Source of the DNA: Chitinophaga jiangningensis
Lineage (GTDB): Bacteria; Bacteroidota; Bacteroidia; Chitinophagales; Chitinophagaceae
Assembly (NCBI RefSeq): GCF_900142605.1
Contig: NZ_FRBL01000002.1
Location: 496,001-560,000, forward strand
Direction of reading: 5' to 3'
Length of the DNA: 64,000 nucleotides
Positions 18,808 to 27,004 of the stretch are shown piece by piece (within the stretch, counting starts at the first letter, position 1; each line of letters starts with the position of its first letter). The translations under genes were made by a program, and so were the position numbers. The notes below the pieces were generated by a model. The model was not told where the DNA came from. It saw only the letters and a program-made list of their open reading frames with translations, and ran no database searches.

Positions 18808-19641
18808 ATGAAGAGAACAATAGCAATTTTGATAGGCTTTTTGGGCATTGCCACTACAGCCAGCAGTCAGTATTATTTCCAGGACATTGTGAATACACAG
18901 CGCACGGTTGCTAACATGGCGGTGTTGAAGCAGCAGAAGGTGACGGCGCAGATGGTGCAGACCTTTGATCCGGGGATGCAGCCGGACAAGGATTTCAGGT
19001 GTGTGCGGCTGGTGAGTCCTACGGGACATCAGTTGCGATCTGTGACAAACAGCAGCGCTACGGGGTATGAGGTGCTGGTGAGTACGTTTTCCTCTAAAGG
19101 GTTGCTGACTAAAACGGTAGACAGTACGGATGCGAGCATTACGATTACCCAGTACCGTTATGATGAGCAGGGTAAGCTGGTGCTGGTGAGCAGCAGTTCA
19201 CAGGCGACTGCGAGCAAGCTGAAGTTCGAGGAAACGCGCAGTTATGCGTATGATACTGCGGGCAGACTGCAGCGGATGATACGCAGGAAGAGTGCGACCA
19301 ATGATTCGCTGGTGGTGGTGTTTAAGACTGACAGTGCGGGGCATGTGACAGAAGAGCAGCCGGCGATGGGTAAGCGTACGTATTATAATTACGATGCAAA
19401 TGGTCAGTTGACCGACATATACAGTTACAACGCAGTGAGAAAGCGTATGTTGCCGGACTATATGTTTGAATATGAGGGTGGGTTGCTGAAGAAGATGACG
19501 TCGGTAAATGTGGCCAGTTCTGAGTATACTATCTGGGAGTACAGTTACCAGGCGAGCGGGTTACCGGACCGTGAAAGCTGCTATGGCAAAGGGAAGGAGC
19601 TGTTAGGGATGGTAAAGTACAATTATACTTTTAATCAGTAA
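18808..19641 (+). CDS. secreted hypothetical protein with RHS/YD-like repeats
   Basis: A 277-residue protein from the ATG at 18808 (MKRTIAILIGFLGIATTASSQ), which gives a clean signal peptide cleaved after the SSQ region. An in-frame ATG at 18715 would add a basic 31-residue leader that masks the signal and is rejected. The mature part contains repeated tyrosine-rich strands such as YRYDEQGKLVLV, YAYDTAGRLQRMI and YNYDANGQLTDIY, the YD motif of RHS-like beta structures. There is no toxin domain. It is probably a periplasmic or surface beta-rich protein. Its role is unknown. Confidence 0.75.
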   Translation: MKRTIAILIGFLGIATTASSQYYFQDIVNTQRTVANMAVLKQQKVTAQMVQTFDPGMQPDKDFRCVRLVSPTGHQLRSVTNSSATGYEVLVSTFSSKGLLTKTVDSTDASITITQYRYDEQGKLVLVSSSSQATASKLKFEETRSYAYDTAGRLQRMIRRKSATNDSLVVVFKTDSAGHVTEEQPAMGKRTYYNYDANGQLTDIYSYNAVRKRMLPDYMFEYEGGLLKKMTSVNVASSEYTIWEYSYQASGLPDRESCYGKGKELLGMVKYNYTFNQ

Positions 19642-19674
19642 TGCATAAAAATCTTTGAATCATCTGAAAAAAAA

Positions 19675-19704
19675 TTTGTAAATTCAAAAAGATTCCTATC
19701 TTTG
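19675..19704 (+). promoter_or_regulatory. promoter of the tRNA-Gly/tRNA-Leu unit
   Basis: TTTG at 19675-19678 and TATCTTTG at 19697-19704, 18 bp apart, fit the -33/-7 consensus of Bacteroidota. The start point would be near 19712, about 50 nt before tRNA-Gly. Confidence 0.65.
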
Positions 19705-19762
19705 CAATCCCAACGAAAAACGCCATGAGCGGGGATTGGAGGGAAAAAGTTCTTTTAGAAAA

Positions 19763-19835
<73 letters not shown>

Positions 19836-19860
19836 CTGAATCCTCTTGTTAGGATTTGAT

Positions 19861-19946
19861 ACCCTGGTGGTGGAATTGGTAGACACGCTGGACTTAAAAT
19901 CCAGTTCGCAGCAATGCGAGTGTGGGTTCAACTCCCATCTGGGGTA
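19861..19946 (+). tRNA. tRNA-Leu (anticodon TAA)
   Basis: An 86-nt class II tRNA with a long variable arm. Acceptor ACCCTGG pairs with CTGGGGT (one G-U), discriminator A, D stem GTG/CAC, anticodon stem CTGGA/TCCAG with loop CTTAAAA. It lies 25 bp after tRNA-Gly and is probably co-transcribed. A low-GC restriction island follows directly, so this may be an integration site, although no repeated 3' end was found. Confidence 0.95.
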
Positions 19947-19977
19947 CTTCATCAGAACTGGCGTTCTGAAAATTGCT

Positions 19978-20006
19978 GAAAGGCATCGCGAGAGCGGTGC
20001 CTTTTT
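19978..20006 (+). terminator. terminator of the tRNA unit
   Basis: GGCATCGC and GCGGTGCC pair (one G-T) around GAGA, followed by a run of six T. This is typical for Rho-independent termination. Confidence 0.85.
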
Positions 20007-20097
20007 TGTTTTATGCGAATACTGATTGAAACTTATGTTTCCCTCTATATTGCAAGAAAGACTTAGAGGTCAACTTTAGAGCGAGGACATCTCTTTA

Positions 20098-21123
20098 TTA
20101 ATGGTATTTAGAGCCGTCAAAATTGCCCAAAAGATTTTCTTCAACAGGATTATCTAATGGAATATTCTTCTCCTTACAATAGGCTTCGGATTCTGTTTCG
20201 GAAACAAAGAAAGGATCACAAAAATTAGCCAGTTCCTTATTCAATGCAGATATATATTTAGCATCCGCCGTAATATACTTTTCCACCTGCTCTACAAAAC
20301 GTTCAAATTCAGGATTAATCTTACAAAGCTTATCAATAGTAACAAAATCGAGATCCTTATATTTTGCGGGCAAAACTATTTCACTCTCAAATGGATTGCT
20401 GCTTAGGCGGATTATACCAATTCCAAATGCCTGATTCAGGCGCTTCACCTCGTCCATCAATACATCGCTGAGTTCAAAAGTCACCAGGTAACCATAGTTA
20501 GCCCAACTAGAATTGGAGACTGCCTGAAAAAAACACTTTTTCAGTTCGTAATCCGTTTTAATTTCTTTTTTTATTTCATAAGCCGTCAACTCGAATGTGC
20601 CAAGCCTGTTAATTGCCTTCAGAAATGCTAAACTCGTTTGCGTATGTAAATTGAGGAATCTTATCCCAATCATGTCCGGGTGAATCCATTTTTGGTGGCT
20701 ATCCTTCGAATTGGACTGCTCATGAAAAATAGTCTTGGAATAAACACCTGTTGAATTAAGAAAACTACTCAACAACTTATGCAGGCTTCTTTCGTCGAAA
20801 CTTCGGTTTCCGGCTGTTACAGGCAATGAAGATGCACTAGCATTTTCTATACTATTTACGGATTCTAGTGCCTCAATGCTGATTTCACTCTCAAATTTCG
20901 TCAGGAAATAAGTGTAGTCGCCTCCTTTTTGCGGTATTCTTTTTACCCTGGAATCGCGGTTGCGAATAAAATTGCCAAGTAATGCGGAGACAGTAGATGC
21001 AGGTGTTTTTGCATCTTTAAAATCATAATAATTCTTTTCCTTGATTCTTTTATAAACATCCAAGTAGTTAGCCGGAGTCTTAATTTCCTCAAGAGAGGTT
21101 ATTATAGCATCATTTAAAGTCAT
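20098..21123 (-). CDS. HARE-HTH protein with PD-(D/E)xK-like domain (COG2958/HrgA-like)
   Basis: A 341-residue protein from the ATG at 21121-21123 (MTLNDAIITSLEEIKTPANY). The N-terminal 75 residues resemble the HARE winged-helix domain, known from ASXL proteins and restriction systems. The C-terminal half has HPD (Asp150) and, after about 33 residues, AYEIKKEI (Glu183, Lys185), a spacing compatible with a PD-(D/E)xK nuclease core. It is the last gene of the type I restriction operon, about 100 bp after hsdM. It may be an accessory restriction nuclease or modified-DNA reader; the family link is from recall. An upstream in-frame TTG at 21171 is less likely. Confidence 0.65.
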   Translation of the reverse strand: MTLNDAIITSLEEIKTPANYLDVYKRIKEKNYYDFKDAKTPASTVSALLGNFIRNRDSRVKRIPQKGGDYTYFLTKFESEISIEALESVNSIENASASSLPVTAGNRSFDERSLHKLLSSFLNSTGVYSKTIFHEQSNSKDSHQKWIHPDMIGIRFLNLHTQTSLAFLKAINRLGTFELTAYEIKKEIKTDYELKKCFFQAVSNSSWANYGYLVTFELSDVLMDEVKRLNQAFGIGIIRLSSNPFESEIVLPAKYKDLDFVTIDKLCKINPEFERFVEQVEKYITADAKYISALNKELANFCDPFFVSETESEAYCKEKNIPLDNPVEENLLGNFDGSKYH

Positions 21124-21223
21124 TCCTATATATTTTCTAAGATGATATAACGACGATTCTTTATAAAACAAAAAGAATAGTGCTTGTAAATCAGAGGCCC
21201 TATCCTTCTCACTTAAGTAATGC

Positions 21224-22759
21224 CTATGCCTTTTTAGCTGCCAGACTCGAAATAATAGCCCTAAAACTTTCTAACCCTGCCTCCAAATTTTCCACAATGT
21301 CCTCTGCCAATTCATCAGGATCTGGCAGGTTATCTAAATCCGCCAGGGATTTATCTTTCAACCAGGTAATATCAAGATTTGTTTTATCTCTTGCCACCAC
21401 CTCATCATAAGAGAATTTCCGCCATCTGCCTTCCGGATTAGTTTCGCTGAATGTTTCTTTTCGTTTATGGCGATTCAACGGATTATAGCAGGTGATAAAA
21501 TCGCTAAGATCTTCCAGTTTAAGCGGATTCTTTTTTAAGGTATGATGCACATTAGTTCTATAATCATACACCCACACTTCTTTGGTCCATGGATCTTTGC
21601 TTGCTGGTTTGCCATCAAAGAAAAGTACGTTTGCTTTTACCCCATTGGCATAAAAGATACCAGTTGGTAATCGTAGTATTGTATGTAGATCTGTTGTTTC
21701 TAATAATTTTTTTCTGATAGTTTCTCCTGCTCCGCCTTCAAACAAGACATTATCTGGCAAAACCACCGCAGCGAGGCCTGTTGTTTTCAACATGGATTTA
21801 ATATGCTGCACAAAGTTCAATTGCTTGTTACTAGTGGTTACCCAGAAGTCCTGACGGTTATAAGTAAGGTCTTCCTTCTCCTGCTCTCCTTCTTCATTGG
21901 TGAAAGTCATGCTACTTTTCTTTCCGAAAGGGGGATTGGCGAGAATATAATCATAGCGGGTCTCTGGTGCAGAGATCAATGAATCATTAGGAGATATCAT
22001 GACCTGTTCGCTATCAATATCACCTATATTATGAAGGAACATATTCATTAGCGCCAATCGTCTCGTGCTGGCCACAATTTCGTTGCCGAAGAAAGTGTTG
22101 TATTTCAGGAATTGCTTCTGGCCTTTGTCCAACGATAGGTTATCTGTCATCCAATCATAGGCGGCCAAAAAGAAACCACCTGTTCCACACGCCGGATCCG
22201 CTATTGTTTTCAGGGGCTCAGGACGGAGACATTCTACCATCGCTTTAATCAGTGGCCTCGGGGTAAAATACTGCCCGGCGCCGCTTTTGGTATCTTCTGC
22301 GTTTTTCTCCAACAGACCTTCATAAATATCTCCCTTGTCTTTCACTCCCATCAGCACCCATTGCTCTGCGTTTATCAATGCAATGAGCTTATAGAGCTTG
22401 GCAGGATCTGTTATTTTATTCTGGCTTTTGGTGAATATTTGTCCAAGAATACCTTTCTCTTTTGCCAGTTCACGCAACAAATGATTGTAATGCACTTCCA
22501 GCTCATCGCCGGTTTTATTAGTTAATGTCTGCCAGTTATAGGCTGCAGGAATAGGCATTTTCCTGTTGTGTGGCGGGTGAGTATATTCATCTGCCATTTT
22601 CAGGAATAACAGGTATGTTAACTGTTCCAGGTAGTCTCCGTAACCTACGCCGTCATCTCTTAACGTATTACAAAACGCCCATACTTTGCTGACAATACTG
22701 GAAGTATTGACAGACTTGTTCTCTGCTGATATATTTTTTTCTGTTGATTTCTTTGCCAT
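21224..22759 (-). CDS. hsdM: type I restriction-modification DNA methyltransferase subunit
   Basis: Adenine-N6 methyltransferase subunit of a type I system, working with HsdS to protect the host recognition site. The N-terminal helical HsdM_N domain (residues about 20-150) leads to the SAM-binding motif I ADPACGTGGFFLAAYDW and catalytic motif IV NPPFGKKS. The 511-residue length is typical. It starts 10 bp after the hsdS stop and ends about 100 bp before the HARE gene. All methyltransferase motifs are intact, so modification is expected to be active. Confidence 0.96.
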   Translation of the reverse strand: MAKKSTEKNISAENKSVNTSSIVSKVWAFCNTLRDDGVGYGDYLEQLTYLLFLKMADEYTHPPHNRKMPIPAAYNWQTLTNKTGDELEVHYNHLLRELAKEKGILGQIFTKSQNKITDPAKLYKLIALINAEQWVLMGVKDKGDIYEGLLEKNAEDTKSGAGQYFTPRPLIKAMVECLRPEPLKTIADPACGTGGFFLAAYDWMTDNLSLDKGQKQFLKYNTFFGNEIVASTRRLALMNMFLHNIGDIDSEQVMISPNDSLISAPETRYDYILANPPFGKKSSMTFTNEEGEQEKEDLTYNRQDFWVTTSNKQLNFVQHIKSMLKTTGLAAVVLPDNVLFEGGAGETIRKKLLETTDLHTILRLPTGIFYANGVKANVLFFDGKPASKDPWTKEVWVYDYRTNVHHTLKKNPLKLEDLSDFITCYNPLNRHKRKETFSETNPEGRWRKFSYDEVVARDKTNLDITWLKDKSLADLDNLPDPDELAEDIVENLEAGLESFRAIISSLAAKKA

Positions 22760-22769
22760 GACGGTTCCG

Positions 22770-24038
22770 TTAGATTAATTTTCCTTCGAATGCTTTTTTG
22801 AGAATGGATTGTTTCAGTGTTTCTGCTTGTTGCAGGCTTTGGGTGATGGTTTCTTCGAGTTTGTCGGCGACGCTGAGTCGGGATTCGATGGCTTGGACAA
22901 CTTCTAGCTGCTCATCAATGGGCGCAAGTGGAATCGGATAAGTTTTCAGCTTGGTTCCATTAATATTTGATTGATTTACACCAAAGCTTCTAACAGAATT
23001 TCCATAGGATCTAGCTTTGTGACTATTTAAATAAAAGGTTAGATACTCAGCATCAATTAATGATTTAATTCTATTAATTCTAATAAGGTATCCAGCAAAG
23101 ATTGCCGGCCGTTCGCCCCTAAATAAAGCAGTTTTCCCCACAAGTTCAGCGCTGTTTGTTCGATTAAATAGTACATCCCCTTTTTTGAGCAAATATTTAT
23201 CTATTTCAGCTTTATCATCAGTATAAACTAAATCGCTCCAATCAAACCTTCCATTTTGGATGTTCCCCATTCTTAGTACAGGAACCTCTCCTTGTTCTTT
23301 GGATTTGGTAGACGAGCCGTATTCTACATCTGTGCAAAGATCCCCTAACATGACCCATCTCCAGTCTTTAGGCAACTCACCTTTCCTTAAATCCACATTC
23401 GTTAATCTCCCTTCAAATGCCCATTTCAACACACTTTGTCGATATGTTTTTAATTGCTGCTGAGCTTTATGCAGACTTTCAACACCTTTATCCAATTCAC
23501 TAAAGAGTTCTTCAATTTTGGAGACGATGGCTTGTTGAGTATTAATTGGGGGCATTACAAAATCAATACTCTTTAACCTTGATTGATTAATTGAGGATTG
23601 ATTTACAGATTTCTGGGCAACATTAATAAACTCACCATTTCTTCTCTTATATTTAAATTGATAGTAAAAATAATCAGCCAAAACTCCAGCCTTTAGTCTT
23701 ATCAACAAAAGATTAGTACCATGTATTAAGATACTTGTCTGACTTTTGAATATCGCAGTTTTGCCTAAATGAAAATCACTGTTAATGTGGCTAAATAATA
23801 TATCATTGTACCTTAACGAATATTTAGCTACAAAATCAGGGTCTTTTTCAGAAATATACTTAACCCTTTCCAAATCAATCGTTTCATTCCAAATTGTTTC
23901 AATCCTCGAAATCGGAAAGCCTATATTTATATCCGACTGTTTAACGTTAGCTCCATTGGAAATCCTTTCACAAACATCTCCCAATTTAACCCATTTCCAG
24001 TCTTTTGGAAATTGTAAGTCATTTTTACTTCTGGTCAT
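22770..24038 (-). CDS. hsdS: type I restriction specificity subunit
   Basis: Determines the bipartite DNA target of the type I enzyme. Two target-recognition domains are seen, each opening with the same phrase: PKDWKWVKLGDVCERI near residue 10 and PKDWRWVMLGDLCTDV near 225. Each is followed by a conserved coiled-coil spacer: EELFSELDKGVESLHKAQQQ and ESRLSVADKLEETITQSLQQ, with KWAFEGRL and KKAFEGKL ends. The 422-residue, two-TRD form is complete. The second TRD has lower-GC sequence than hsdM. Recognition sequence cannot be predicted. It lies between hsdR (42 bp) and hsdM (10 bp). Confidence 0.95.
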   Translation of the reverse strand: MTRSKNDLQFPKDWKWVKLGDVCERISNGANVKQSDINIGFPISRIETIWNETIDLERVKYISEKDPDFVAKYSLRYNDILFSHINSDFHLGKTAIFKSQTSILIHGTNLLLIRLKAGVLADYFYYQFKYKRRNGEFINVAQKSVNQSSINQSRLKSIDFVMPPINTQQAIVSKIEELFSELDKGVESLHKAQQQLKTYRQSVLKWAFEGRLTNVDLRKGELPKDWRWVMLGDLCTDVEYGSSTKSKEQGEVPVLRMGNIQNGRFDWSDLVYTDDKAEIDKYLLKKGDVLFNRTNSAELVGKTALFRGERPAIFAGYLIRINRIKSLIDAEYLTFYLNSHKARSYGNSVRSFGVNQSNINGTKLKTYPIPLAPIDEQLEVVQAIESRLSVADKLEETITQSLQQAETLKQSILKKAFEGKLI

Positions 24039-24080
24039 TCTTTATTTAATATTGTGCAATAGTATTCAAAATCAAAAAAA

Positions 24081-26861
24081 TTACGCCGCCAACACCTCAT
24101 TCAACTCCTCTATAATCTCCTCCGTCTTCTCCCCAAACAACTGCCACATCCTTCCCAGTCCGCCATTTCTATTAAACGGGTCCAGTTCAAAATCGTCTTT
24201 ATCCAGGTGGAAGCTGGCTGCCACATAGTCTTTGATCATCCGTAACCATTGCATTTGTTCTTCCGTAAACTTCGTAGTAGTTCCTGCTTGTTTTTTAAAC
24301 ACCCAGGTCTGAAAATTTCTATCTACTACTTTATCATAACCGGTGAGGTTAGCATCGATACCGCTGACTTTACGAATCAGGCTCACTAACGCCATTAACT
24401 CATTTTTTGGATCGCCATTGGTTTGCTTTAATTGCTCAAAAGCACGCCAAACGCTCAAAGGCGCCAACAAAGGCTGTTCCGTTTTGAGTTTCTCGCTGAG
24501 ATCTCTAATCATGGAATAGGTCAACTCCCGGCGACGGTATGGTTGATCATAAAAGATTTCCAATGCCGTAATTTCATCCTTGTTGGCCTCTATCCACGCC
24601 GTAAAGTTACTAATAGTCAATTCGGCGGCAGCATCCATATCTTTCACCCAACCGATATTGGTTACCTCATCCATGTTAATATGGTCAATAATCTGGTCAT
24701 ACTTTTTTCGAACATCGACGATAAAATTCCGGAGATCAGGATTGTCAAAGACGGCGACTGCCTGTTCAATGAGCTGTTGTTTGGCCTGCGCAATAGTATC
24801 CTCAATTTTCACAGGAGGCTCCCCCACTAGTTGTTCCTTTGTATTTTCTTCAATATTGAAGTGTACATCCGGATCATACGCATTCAAAAGATTCCTGACA
24901 ACCTGGCTAATAGTTTGTCCATTTGCCTGGGCCGCGAAGTTAACTTTTTCTTTATCATTAATCTGCTTTTCCAGTCTTAACAAACGATTAGCTAATGTAG
25001 AAAGAATTTCTTCAGTGGTATTGCCCATAGCAACATTTTGCAATACATCTTTCAGGCTCATACCTGGAGACCTTTCCAGTGGCCGGCTATCTGTTTTTTG
25101 AGACGCCTCTACGCCTATTGCGTCAATGATTACGAAATGATCTTTCGTAAATTTTGCAGACGGGGTACCCGTTGCTCTCAACTGCTCCAGGGAACAGGTG
25201 CGGGTTCCACGGCCTTTCATTTGTTCATAATAACTACGGCTTTTCACATCCCGCATAAATATCAGTACTTCCAGCGGACGTATATCGGTACCCGTGGCTA
25301 TCATATCTACAGTAACAGCAATTCGGGGATAATAGTCGTTGCGGAATTGGGAAAGCACCTCTTTAGGGTCATCTTCACTGCGATAGGTGATTTTCTTGCA
25401 AAACTTATTACCCTCCCCAAACTCTTCCCGTACTATTTCTATAATATCTTCAGCATGGGAGTCAGTTTTAGCAAATATCAACGTCTTGGGCACTTCAAAA
25501 TTATCATCCTTGTCCTTCCTGTCCGGAAATATAGCCGGTAGATTCTCTTTTACAGCACGGATAATAGTTCTGATAGTACTGGGGTTGACAATATCCTTAT
25601 CCAGTTGTTTCCCACTGTATTCAATATCTTCATCAACAGCTTCCCAGAACTTTTTTCTGGTTAGCCGTTCGCGTTTATCCACACTTTCCCCTAATTTAAT
25701 TTTACTCCCTTGTTGGGTGATCTTTGTTTGAACGGTGAAAACATTATAAGGCACCAACACCCCATCAATTACCGCTTTTTCATAACCATAGTCGCTTACA
25801 AGGTTTTGCTTGAAATATCCGAAGGTTCTATTATCCGGGGTGGCAGTCAGCCCCACCTGGAATACATCGAAATAGTCAAGTACCTGTTTCCAAAGGTTAT
25901 AAATACTACGGTGGCATTCATCAATGATGATGAAATCAAAAAACTCCGGAGGTACTTTTTCGTTGTAGACTACAGGTAATGGATCCTTGGATTGGGCCCT
26001 CTCATTGGGATTTTGTTCCTCCACACTTTCATCCAACTCTACTCCTTTTAATATGGAGTACATACGTTGAATGGTACTGATATATACCTGGTTGTCGGCT
26101 GGGATGAAACTGCTTTTCAACCTGGTTACACCGTATAACTCTGTAAATTTTCGGTTGTCATCATTAGGCACATAAGCCATGAACTCCTGTTCCGCCTGTT
26201 CTCCCAAATTCTTTGTATCAACCAGAAATAATATACGTTTAGCTTTAGCATATTTCAGTAGCCGATAAACAGCCGTAATAGCTGTGAATGTTTTGCCAGA
26301 CCCTGTAGCCATTTGGATCAATGCCTTTGGTCTGGCGTCTTTAAATGACTTTTCAAGGTTAACAATCGCGGTGATCTGGCAATCCCGAAGGCCATCGTGT
26401 AATAACGAAGGCAAATCATGTAGCCGTGTTCTTAAAGATTTGGTATCCCGTAACCATTCGACAAATGTTTCGGGACGGTGGAAGCTGAAGACCTCTCTGG
26501 AGCGAGGCTTACTATCCCTATAATCCGTGAATCTGGTAATATCCCCGGTACTTTCGTAGACAAATGGTAGCGGATCATTCTCGCAAAACTTGAGCTTTGC
26601 CTTGGCGTATCCCTCACTTTGCGCTTCATGAATTGACATATGGACAGCCTCTTCCGCCCGTTTGGCTTCTATAATTCCAACCGGTTTTCTATTTACAAAC
26701 AATACATAATCTGCAGGCCCCACGTCCGTTTGATATTCACGGATCGCAATGCCGATGCCCTCACTGAGGTTAATTCTGGATTTATCCTGAATGATCCATC
26801 CGCTCCTAACCAGTTCAGCATCAATTTGTTCACGGGCTTTTTGTTCAGGGTTTAGGTTCAA
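24081..26861 (-). CDS. hsdR: type I restriction endonuclease subunit R (EcoEI/EcoR124-like)
   Basis: The 926-residue motor/nuclease subunit. The N-terminal nuclease core is visible as DYVLFVNRKPVGIIEAKR (Asp and ExK). The SF2 helicase has Walker A MATGSGKTFTAI, a DEAD-type IIDECHRSIYN and motif VI QMKGRGTRT. The C-terminal region (about 680-926) corresponds to the EcoEI_R_C domain that contacts methylase subunits. There is no ATG near the family start; the only in-frame option is TTG at 26859-26861, since a stop codon lies five codons upstream. It is first in the R-S-M-HARE operon and divergent from the Fic gene across a dyad operator. Confidence 0.93.
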   Translation of the reverse strand: MNLNPEQKAREQIDAELVRSGWIIQDKSRINLSEGIGIAIREYQTDVGPADYVLFVNRKPVGIIEAKRAEEAVHMSIHEAQSEGYAKAKLKFCENDPLPFVYESTGDITRFTDYRDSKPRSREVFSFHRPETFVEWLRDTKSLRTRLHDLPSLLHDGLRDCQITAIVNLEKSFKDARPKALIQMATGSGKTFTAITAVYRLLKYAKAKRILFLVDTKNLGEQAEQEFMAYVPNDDNRKFTELYGVTRLKSSFIPADNQVYISTIQRMYSILKGVELDESVEEQNPNERAQSKDPLPVVYNEKVPPEFFDFIIIDECHRSIYNLWKQVLDYFDVFQVGLTATPDNRTFGYFKQNLVSDYGYEKAVIDGVLVPYNVFTVQTKITQQGSKIKLGESVDKRERLTRKKFWEAVDEDIEYSGKQLDKDIVNPSTIRTIIRAVKENLPAIFPDRKDKDDNFEVPKTLIFAKTDSHAEDIIEIVREEFGEGNKFCKKITYRSEDDPKEVLSQFRNDYYPRIAVTVDMIATGTDIRPLEVLIFMRDVKSRSYYEQMKGRGTRTCSLEQLRATGTPSAKFTKDHFVIIDAIGVEASQKTDSRPLERSPGMSLKDVLQNVAMGNTTEEILSTLANRLLRLEKQINDKEKVNFAAQANGQTISQVVRNLLNAYDPDVHFNIEENTKEQLVGEPPVKIEDTIAQAKQQLIEQAVAVFDNPDLRNFIVDVRKKYDQIIDHINMDEVTNIGWVKDMDAAAELTISNFTAWIEANKDEITALEIFYDQPYRRRELTYSMIRDLSEKLKTEQPLLAPLSVWRAFEQLKQTNGDPKNELMALVSLIRKVSGIDANLTGYDKVVDRNFQTWVFKKQAGTTTKFTEEQMQWLRMIKDYVAASFHLDKDDFELDPFNRNGGLGRMWQLFGEKTEEIIEELNEVLAA

Positions 26862-26927
26862 GGTCGAAAAGAATTAATTTTCAAAATAACCAAAATTATC
26901 TAATTGACAATAATGTTATCTAGTATG

Positions 26928-26982
26928 ATTTACGACAAATTATGTCACGAAATAGCATTTCACGACATAATTTGTCGTAAAT
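26928..26982. promoter_or_regulatory. 55-bp double-dyad operator between hsdR and fic
   Basis: Two 26-nt arms separated by 3 bp match at all but two positions. Each arm itself contains a near-palindrome, GACAAATTATGTC at left and GACATAATTTGTC at right, so the site looks like two dimer-binding sites for one regulator. It lies 67 bp upstream of the hsdR TTG and 22 bp upstream of the fic ATG, where promoters for both are expected. Autoregulation by the HTH-Fic protein is an inference. Confidence 0.7.
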
Positions 26983-27004
26983 TTCAGCAAAAGATGAAAA
27001 AGCC

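Noticed and set aside
19924..19946. Attachment-site core at the 3' end of tRNA-Leu
   Set aside because: No second copy of the tRNA end was found near the right edge of the restriction island, and there is no integrase gene.
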